From positions 1 to 45,479 of the IMG/VR virus record IMGVR_UViG_3300030098_007001: a stretch of 45,479 nucleotides of DNA; one strand, 5' to 3'. Source of the DNA: a virus. The translations under genes were made by a program, and so were the position numbers. The notes under the pieces were generated by a model. That model did not search any database and was not told the origin of the DNA. It saw only the letters and a program-made list of their open reading frames with translations. The stretch's first letter is position 1. The number at the start of each line of letters is the position of its first letter. This document shows positions 1 through 9,200 of this stretch, in pieces.

Positions 1-3000
1 GTTGTTGCTGTTAAACCATCTAAGCAATTAAACTCTGTACTTGTTACTCCTGTAGCTCTTAAGTCTTTGGCATAATTTAAATCAGCGCAGCTTCCAGTAA
101 AGCCATCTATTTTATTAAGCTCTGTTGTAGTTGCAGTAAGACCATCTAAGCAGTTAAGTTCTGCTGTAGTTGAAGTTAATCCATCAACGCAATTTAGTTC
201 TGTAGTTGTTGATGTTACTCCATCAAGTTTATTTAACTCAGCAGCTGTTGAAGTAACTGCTGTGCCATTAAGTACTAGCTTGCTGTTACCCATACAAACT
301 TCATCTGCAAAAGTTGCCCTTTGATTAGCAGCTAAAGTTAAAGCATGAGTATCATTAGTAAATATAACAACTTCGCCATCACTCTGACAAGATCCTATAT
401 AAAGACCGTCTCCTCCACCTCCACTGGTAGGATCTTGCGTTCTTATTTCATAATCAACAGTACCACTACTATTAATAAATTGAATATGATGATCGTCATC
501 GTCTGAATTATCTTGTAAAATTAAGACTGGAGAACCATCTACAATGCACAGCTGTTTCATGCATGCGGCGTTATTAAATAAAGCCTTACCAGCATCTGAC
601 ATGTCAAGTGTAAGAGCTGTTATATCAGATCCACCATCACTACCACAAAAAATTATATCGTTATCGTCCTGTCCAGATTTTATAACAAAATTACTTCCAC
701 TATTTTGAAAAGCGCCAATAATGGTTCCATCATCCTTAAACCTTATATCTGCACCATTAGCATCTAAATTTATATCGCTTTCAGCATCTATAACAACATC
801 GTCGGCACTACATATATTTAAAATTCCACAAGCATTATTTATAAAACCGTTCGCTCCGTTATGCTGTATTTGCATATCGTTACCGGTACCAAAACCAGCT
901 TGAACACCGTCCGCGTGTAAAGTACTCTTAAAATAACAAATACCACCAAAACCACCATCAACTGCAAAGTATGGTGTTGTCGCGCTACCATCACCGCAAT
1001 CTGCTGTAAATATAATATCCCCATCTGTAGCAGCGTTTTGTATACATAAATGTCTACTATTTTCTCTAATAATAGAATCTGCACTATCATTGACTATTTG
1101 TAAATCGCCCCCTGTACCAAAATAAGCATTTACATTATCACTAAATCGTACATTTTTATCAAATATTGTACAATTAGCACTACTATCAATATGTATATAA
1201 TTACCAGCAGTACCACTAGAGTTTTCAGCGCAGAATATTATATCATTACCATGATCGTAGTTATAAACTACAATATCACCATTATGACTTTCAAAGAAAT
1301 TATTAGTACCGTTATGATACATTCTCATGTCCCCATCGTTCCCCATACGAATGCTGCAGTTATCCGCGAATGTTACAGTACCAGCTGTGGGTCTTTGAAC
1401 ACCAAAACCAGTTGAGCCACCTGCAAAGTAGTTGTTACCGTTAGTAGCACTAAGACCACCATAAGCACTTATGTTACCGTTTACAGTTAATGCTGCATCA
1501 TTATCTGAAAATCCAATTTGTGAGCCGACACCAATAGATACCTTAGCTTCATTAGCATTGTTAGCTGATATTACTACGCCTTTAGTTCCTAGAAATGAAC
1601 CTAATCTTATACAACCATGGCAACCACTAGTAAGGCACACTTCACCAACATTTGAAATAAACTGAGCATCTACTTTTGAAGCAACTACACAACTAGTACC
1701 TCTTACGATCTTTCCTTGTACATTACAGCAAGTAGTACAAATATGACCAAGAGCGCTTAAGTTACCATGAACAGTTAGTTTTTCGTCAACCCCCGCGGTG
1801 CTACCACCAATAGCAACATTTCCACACCCGGCTCCATTAATACTAATATCCCCGCTCCCGTCACCCCCGCCGTCAATTCGTGCTACATTGCTAGAATTAT
1901 TCCATAAACGGAGTGATCTTCCACCACCGGTATTTACAACCGCGATTCCACCGGATGAAGTATTAGCATGTTGTTTAACATGTAACTTTCCAAAAGTTGG
2001 TTTATTACAACCTATACCAACTTTACAAGCAAAGTAATTATCCATCTTAGTAGCGCTAAGACCACCACAAGCGCTTATGTTACCGGCTACAGTTAATGCT
2101 TCCCCCGGATTTGTTTCACCGATGCCTACAAAAGAACCATTATGTAACAATGACATTCTTTCAACACCATCAGTAACTAGTGCCAATCTAGTAGGTGAAG
2201 TCGAAGCCGTATAACCCCATGTAGGCATATCGTGAAAAGAATAACCGCATGTAAGAGTGTGGCCAGCTCTAACTTGCCCATCTTGAACTTGGAGCGCTGC
2301 TCCTGGATTAGTTGTTCCTATACCAACATTACCCCCATCTTCAATATAGAAAGCAGATGTACCATCGTCTTGAAAGTCTACTACTGGTTGCGATCCAAGC
2401 TGATTTGCGAGTATTGCCGGACCAGTACCAGCATTTTGAACTTCAATAGCAGATGTAGTTTCTATTCGAGTATCAATACATGTTACTGTACCACGTACAG
2501 ATAAATTACCCATTAGAGTAGAATGTCCATCAATATCTAAATTACCAGTTCCACATATAGCCCCTGTTGCCTTTATACCATCATCCGTAGTCTCGAACTT
2601 CTTAGAGTCATTGAACCGCAGCTCCACCCTTCCATCTGGGACATACACCAACCCTTTATTGGCATTATGCCCTATTACGACATCATTTTCACCGTTATTT
2701 CTAATGAATAGATCACCAGTAGAATTATCTATATAAGAATGTTCACCGGTGTCACTGTGATATATTTGTAAATCTTCACCGTTACCAAATGTAGCGCAAA
2801 TGTTATCATCCCATTTGGTCTTTCTCTTCATTCGGATAGCGCACTGACTACTGTCTAGGATTACATAGTCAACCGCAGTACCAGATCCAGCAGAGGCTTG
2901 TAAGTAAATATCAGCATTATTTTGATTATGACTTATATAAAGACTACCTGTTCCCCCCTGTGCTATGTAACTATTATCACAATCATGGTAAATTTGTAAA

Positions 3001-3245
3001 TCATTACCGGTTCCAAACATTGCTTTAACGCAATCAGAATGCTTTACTGCATCTGCAGATTCATCAACTTGAAAATAACCACCATTATCAGTACATACAA
3101 GTAAGTCACCATTATCAATAGTAAGAGCGTATGCAGGTCTGTTTATACCAATACCTACATTAGAAGCAAAGTAATTATTTACTTGCGTTGAACTAAGACC
3201 GCCGAGAGCACTTATCCCCCCTGTTGATGTTATTTTTACTGACAT
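1..3245 (-). CDS. Giant modular tail fiber, partial (3' end beyond window)
   Basis: The frame starting at the ATG at 3245 appears open to the left edge, about 1081 codons; I checked several places in it, and the same frame is in use at positions 2051 and 20. The protein has repeated phage-fiber modules such as VGIG, LTVAGNISACGGLSAT and ELRFNDSKKFETTDDG. Near the left edge it turns into T-T-E-L-N-x-L-D-G repeats typical of long tail fibers. Many modules carry Cys where Gly or Ser is more usual. It follows the 2859-aa fiber gene after a 17-base gap that contains a TTAAATA element ten bases before the ATG. Role: structural adhesin or long tail fiber; the receptor is unknown. Confidence 0.8.
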   Translation of the reverse strand, partial: MSVKITSTGGISALGGLSSTQVNNYFASNVGIGINRPAYALTIDNGDLLVCTDNGGYFQVDESADAVKHSDCVKAMFGTGNDLQIYHDCDNSYIAQGGTGSLYISHNQNNADIYLQASAGSGTAVDYVILDSSQCAIRMKRKTKWDDNICATFGNGEDLQIYHSDTGEHSYIDNSTGDLFIRNNGENDVVIGHNANKGLVYVPDGRVELRFNDSKKFETTDDGIKATGAICGTGNLDIDGHSTLMGNLSVRGTVTCIDTRIETTSAIEVQNAGTGPAILANQLGSQPVVDFQDDGTSAFYIEDGGNVGIGTTNPGAALQVQDGQVRAGHTLTCGYSFHDMPTWGYTASTSPTRLALVTDGVERMSLLHNGSFVGIGETNPGEALTVAGNISACGGLSATKMDNYFACKVGIGCNKPTFGKLHVKQHANTSSGGIAVVNTGGGRSLRLWNNSSNVARIDGGGDGSGDISINGAGCGNVAIGGSTAGVDEKLTVHGNLSALGHICTTCCNVQGKIVRGTSCVVASKVDAQFISNVGEVCLTSGCHGCIRLGSFLGTKGVVISANNANEAKVSIGVGSQIGFSDNDAALTVNGNISAYGGLSATNGNNYFAGGSTGFGVQRPTAGTVTFADNCSIRMGNDGDMRMYHNGTNNFFESHNGDIVVYNYDHGNDIIFCAENSSGTAGNYIHIDSSANCTIFDKNVRFSDNVNAYFGTGGDLQIVNDSADSIIRENSRHLCIQNAATDGDIIFTADCGDGSATTPYFAVDGGFGGICYFKSTLHADGVQAGFGTGNDMQIQHNGANGFINNACGILNICSADDVVIDAESDINLDANGADIRFKDDGTIIGAFQNSGSNFVIKSGQDDNDIIFCGSDGGSDITALTLDMSDAGKALFNNAACMKQLCIVDGSPVLILQDNSDDDDHHIQFINSSGTVDYEIRTQDPTSGGGGDGLYIGSCQSDGEVVIFTNDTHALTLAANQRATFADEVCMGNSKLVLNGTAVTSTAAELNKLDGVTSTTTELNCVDGLTSTTAELNCLDGLTATTTELNKIDGFTGSCADLNYAKDLRATGVTSTEFNCLDGLTAT

Positions 3246-3262
3246 TCTATATACATATTTAA

Positions 3263-6200
3263 TTACATTTTACGGATCATCGCCTTAACTAAGTGTGAAT
3301 CTCCTGTACCAGCTTCCATAGATTGAGCTATAACAGAACCATAAATAGGATCAAGTGTTTTTCTACCGTGTCCCGGTTTATCAGATGTAGTTATATAATC
3401 ACCAATCTTTATGTCTCCAGTAACTAGAACAGGCTCTGCACCTAGAACTATTGGCTGACACACACCATTTTGCGTTACTCCAAATACTTTTTTATCATTT
3501 TCTCTTGTTGATTGTATTAAGTCTCCACATTCACCTATAACAACTAACGTACCAGTTGGGTAGCAAGCTAATTTATCATTAGCAGCTTTTTGCTCAAAAT
3601 AACCACCAGCTATGACACAAGCAAAATAACCATCACCAGAAGCACTTATGCTGCCTCCTACAGTAAGTCTCTCATTTGGCGTGAGGACGCAACCCGTGTT
3701 GTCGTTGCCTATACCAACAAAACCGCATGCGCAACTATCGGTACCTATGGTCATTCTAGGTGTTGTACCAGATACATCTATCTTAATATTACAATCACCG
3801 ATAACTAGATTATCAGAACTGTCCATCTTAACTGCATCAATCACACCACCACTAGCAGTTTCCGTTTGATATCTTCGGTTATTATCTATTCTTATATCTC
3901 CTCCACCGACATGGAGTAATGACTGAGGGCATGTTGTACCAATACCAACACAACCATCGGACGCAATAGTAGCTCTGACTACTCCTGCTGCTCCAAGTTG
4001 CAATGCCGTACTAGAAGCAGTAGATGCTAAAAGTGTAGCTCTAGCAATAGTGCCAGTTATATGTCCAGTGCCGCTTCCCTCTACTCCAAATAGACCTTGT
4101 GATGTCGCTGAGCTAGTTTTGACAAGCATACCAGTTACAGCAGAAGTGTCGTTGCTGCCTTTAACCTCAACTTGCCCACCAACAACCGTTAATTTACTTT
4201 CTGGACATGATGTACCAATACCCAGACAACCATCTATAGTAATTCCTGTATCGATAGCTGATATTACACTATCACCTAATGTACCTGTATCATTCCACTG
4301 TGGTATCTTAAACTTTGTACCTGACCCATCAATGGTACCGGATGATGTTGCGAAGATATCTGCTAAGTCTCTTCCTCCAGATATAAAGCCACCATAAGAA
4401 CTGTTACAAGCAGCAAAATGTTTCCCAGTACCAGCACTTATGTTACCAGCAAAAGTTGCTGATGCATTATTATTTTCTAAATATAGTATACTATCACCAT
4501 CGCCGTCTATAAACTTAAAACCGCTCCTACCTGCTACTCCGCCTGTAGATGCATTTGTTTTAAAATCTAATCTACCATAACCTGCAGCTGCATCACCTGT
4601 ATTTTCAACTCGTTCTAAAGTTGTAACAATATCAGCAGTACTTATTTTAAAATTATCAAAAGGAGTGCCACCAGCTAATCGGTTTACACATATACTACCA
4701 TTTGTTATTATACCACCGTTGGCACTAAGACCACCACTAGCACTTATGTTACCGGATACAGTTAGCTTTTGATTTGGTGTTGCAGTATTAATTCCTACGT
4801 TTTTAGTGCTAGTATCAGAATAAATTGTAGGATTACCAGATTCATCTGAAACATAAAAATCATTACCCGAAGAAGCAGGTTTTATTTTAAAGCTATTGCT
4901 ATAAGTCCCACCAGTTCCGTGTGAACCTATTCTCCATGTTTCACTACCACCAGGTTTAAATAATAAATGTGTATTTGTATCATAGCTACCATGTGCACTT
5001 TCAATAAATGCTAAACCAGCACCTCCATCATAATCTATACCTAAAGATACCGGATTAGCAGAATGAAATAACTCTAATGCAATAGTATTACCGGTAGTTT
5101 TTGATCCAATTCTTAACTCATTAGTAGCGGGTCCACCTCCACTACCTCCTATATAATAACCACAACTCGTACCATCTAAGCCTATATTTTTTGCGCTAAG
5201 ACCGCCACCAGCACTTACATTACCAGCTACAGTTAATTGTGTACAACTTTGACAAGCTATGCTGTTACCAATTGTATCTGCATCAGACCAAACTGGTAAG
5301 AAGTTTGCGGTTCCAGATCCATCAATGGTACCTGTACATGTTGTAAAGATGTCTGCTAAGTCGCGACCACCTGATATAAACCCTCCATAAGAGCTATTAC
5401 AAACCGCAACACGCTCTGCACTAAGAGTGCCTGTTGCGCTTATGTTACCAGCTACAGTAAGTTTTTCATTAGGTGTTGCTGTACCGATACCGACCTTACC
5501 CGTATCTCTAGGAATTATTATAACCGGATTATCATCTGACAACGTTGTATTATTATCAGCATGAACTCCTAATATAAAATTGTTATCAGCACCATCATAA
5601 TGAACATAACCGCCCATCCAATTTGCACTTCCTTCAATAAGACGAAGTTTTGATCCCTCATCGTCATTTCCATTACTCTGAATAGCTAATGTTGCTGCTC
5701 CGGATCGACATATGTGAAGTGGGTAACTAGGAGTAGTTAGACCAATACCAACACAATCTGCGTTGACCGTTAATTGCGGATCGTTGTTTATATTTAAAGT
5801 TAAAATTTGACCTGATTTTGAGTTTAACCCCGTTGCGCCATTTGCATTTTGCTTAACAGCATAATTAGCTGAAGTACCGTTATCAAAATGGGAAAAGTAA
5901 GCATTATCAGCTACATAATTACCTATTCTTGATTGACCAATAACAGCGTTTGTTGGTACATCTCCTCCAATACAGATGTTACTCCCGCTTATCAAACCAC
6001 GGTTAACAAGTGTTGAACTATTAAAATAAGCACAACTAGTACCAATCGTATCTGCATCTGTAAATTGAGGTACATGGCATGTAGTACCTGACCCATCAAT
6101 GGTACCTGTACATGCTGTAAAGATGTCTGCTAGGTCTCTACCCGCTGAAACAAAACCTCGATGTGTTGATCTAGCACTAAGACCTCTAAATGCAGTTAGT

Positions 6201-9200
6201 CCGCGATTTACAGTTGCTGCACGTACTTTAGCATCCCCATCAACATTTAAATCATTTGTAACACATTGACTACCGCATGTTTTTACCCCTGTACTTGTTG
6301 TCTCAAGTCTTACAGTACCGCCCTGTGATAGTTCTATTTTTTCTCCGCTACCTCCTCTAGCGCCTAGCATAATATTACCGCTATTAGCATCTTGTATATA
6401 AACACTAGCATCGTTAGTGGTTATATATAAATCACCTGTACCGTTTTCAGAAATATAAGAGTTAGCTCCGTCGTGTTGTAGTTGTAAATCATTGTCTTTA
6501 CCCAACTTTATTATACCGTCATCTATTAAGCATATGTTACCGCTAGTGCTGAGATTACCCTGTACAGTTAGTTTATCACCTGGAGTTATTGTACCTATAC
6601 CAACTTTATCAGTTCCAGCATTTGTAAACAACAAACTCGTATCTGTATCACCTTCAACTCTAAAGTCTATGTCCGCCCCAGCTTCATTAAAAGTGATTTC
6701 GTTTGAAGCATCCTGAGTAATATCTATAAAATTAACACCTCCAGCTTGAATATTAATATCATCATCTGTAAAATTAATGAAAGTATTAGTATCATCTAAA
6801 TGTACAATCTTACTACTTACATACAATAAACCATCTTGGTCAAGTTCCATTAACTCAGTATCACTGGCATTTTTCCATGTAAGATTATCATTTCCACCCT
6901 GTGATGAATCTGGGTCATTATAATTTATCCATTTTCTTGAACCAGCTTCTAACCATTCAAATCCTGGGTGATTACCGGCTGTTGCCTCCACTCTAATTCT
7001 AGGATCTACATCGCATGCGATTATACTACCAGCTACACCAACGCCGTTATTTGTAGCAGAAAGAGGACTATCGCCTAATGTATCAGTATCATTCCATTGT
7101 GGTATCTTGAACTTTGTACCAGTACCATCAACGTTACCAGATGTTGTTGCAAAGATGTCTGCTAGGTCACGACCAGCTGAAACAAAACCACCGTTGGTAG
7201 AATTGGCACTAACAGAACAAGCTTGAACTGTATTACAAGCGCTTATGTTACCAGCTACAGTAAGTTTTTCACCAGGAACTGTTTCACCGATACCAACATT
7301 ACCATCACCTCTTACCTCAAAATAATTAGTACCTGCCAAGCTACTTACCTCAAACGAAACATCTGAGGCATTAGAACCACCATCAACTTTTAATCCATAG
7401 TTAGCTCCGGCTGTTGCTTCTGTGTTAGTTATTCTAGTTACGTAATCACCATCTTGCTCAGCGCAAACATGAAGTTTATTGCTAGGGTCAGCCACGCCAA
7501 TACCTAATCGACCATCTATAGTAATTCCTGTATCAATAGCTGATATTACACTATCTCCTAAGGTATCTGTATCACTCCATTGCGGTATTTTAAACTTTGT
7601 ACCAGTACCATCAACGTTACCGGATGATGTTGCGAAAATATCTGCTAAGTCGCGACCACCTGATATAAATCCTCCATAAGAACTATTGCATACAGCAACA
7701 TGCTCTCCAAGACCAGCGCTAAGACTACCGGTAGCGCTTATATTACCGGATACAGTAAGTTTTTCGTTTGGTTCTTCTGTACCTATACCTACATTACCTC
7801 CATTAAAGTACGAGACTCCGTTTGTTTCTAGTCTTATAGTCTCTACTGCCGATGCATTAAAAATAGAAAATCTAGGATGATTACTATTAAATGCGGAGTC
7901 AAGAACCTTACGGTTAGAGTTATCCGTGTTTGTTATAGAAAATGGCGACTGACTATTTGTCGACCAGACTTCTAATCTAGATCCATCTAAAGTTCCATCT
8001 GCTTCACCGACTAGTAAATTACAATATACAATTGCAGTTGTAGAGTCAACTTTAAGAATATCATTTGTACCAAGAGTCGCGTTTCTACTTATCTTAAAGG
8101 TATTAGAGGCATTATCGTCAATACCTATGGAGTAATCAGATCCACTATCTAATTTAAAATGAAGAAAAGGATCTCCATTACCATTATCAGATTCTATTCT
8201 CAATTGAGACTCGCTAGAATTACTACTAACATGAAGAAGGCTTTCCGGTCTATTTGTCCCGATACCTACATTACAATCAAAATAACCGGCGCCTTCTGTA
8301 GCGCTAAGACCACCACAAGCGCTTATGTTACCAGCTACAGTAAGTTTTTGTCCTGGTGATGATTCACCAATGCCCAAATTTCCAGCGTTGGTGAGATACA
8401 TCCTTGAATCACCAGATGTATTAGCAGGTTCTGCCCCTGTGGAAAAATTAAGAGTGCCATTAAGATTGTATAAAGCAACTCCTTGACTAGCATTACCGGT
8501 AGAAAAGAATAAACGATTTGAAATAGAAGAACTTTCACCCTGAGATAGATCAATTCCAGCAGCACCAACACCATCTCCTGACACTTCGAGAATAGTAGAA
8601 GGTCTACAAGTACCAATACCTACATTACAAGCAAAGTAACCAACACCTTTAGTAGCGCTAAGACCACCACAAGCGCTTACGTTACCATGTATTGTTGTTT
8701 GTCCTGTACCAACTTCAAGTTTATAATCACCTGTATGTATTTCACTACCATCAGCTATTACAAAACTATCTGCAGATTGGTCCACCCCTGCCGCCCAGCA
8801 TTTTGTTCCTTGATTATATCTTATTTGAGGGTCAGCATTACTACCTAATATACTAACACATAGACCAGATGTGCCTATATCTCTTTCGAAAGTACCAAGA
8901 AGTGAAGCGCCGGTAACACATATACCACCAACTGAATCATCATCATTAACATGAAGAGGTTTACCTGGTCTATTTGTACCAATACCAACATAACAACCAA
9001 AATAATTATTCATCTGGGTAGCACTAAGACCGCCACAAGCACTTACATTACCAGCTACAGTTAGTTGCGTACTGCTTTGACAAGCTATGCTGTTACCAAT
9101 TGTATCTGTATCAGACCAAACTGGTATAAAGTTAGCTGTACCGGTACCATCAACATTACCTGAACTAGTTGCAAAGATATCAGCTAGATCTCTTCCAGCA

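Noticed and set aside
839-1090. 83-codon minus-strand ORF in the left fiber
   Set aside because: Out of frame with the long fiber frame that is open from 3245 to the edge.
1-3245. A frameshift or pseudogene in the left fiber
   Set aside because: Frame checks at 3188, 2051 and 20 agree, so the frame simply continues past the window edge.
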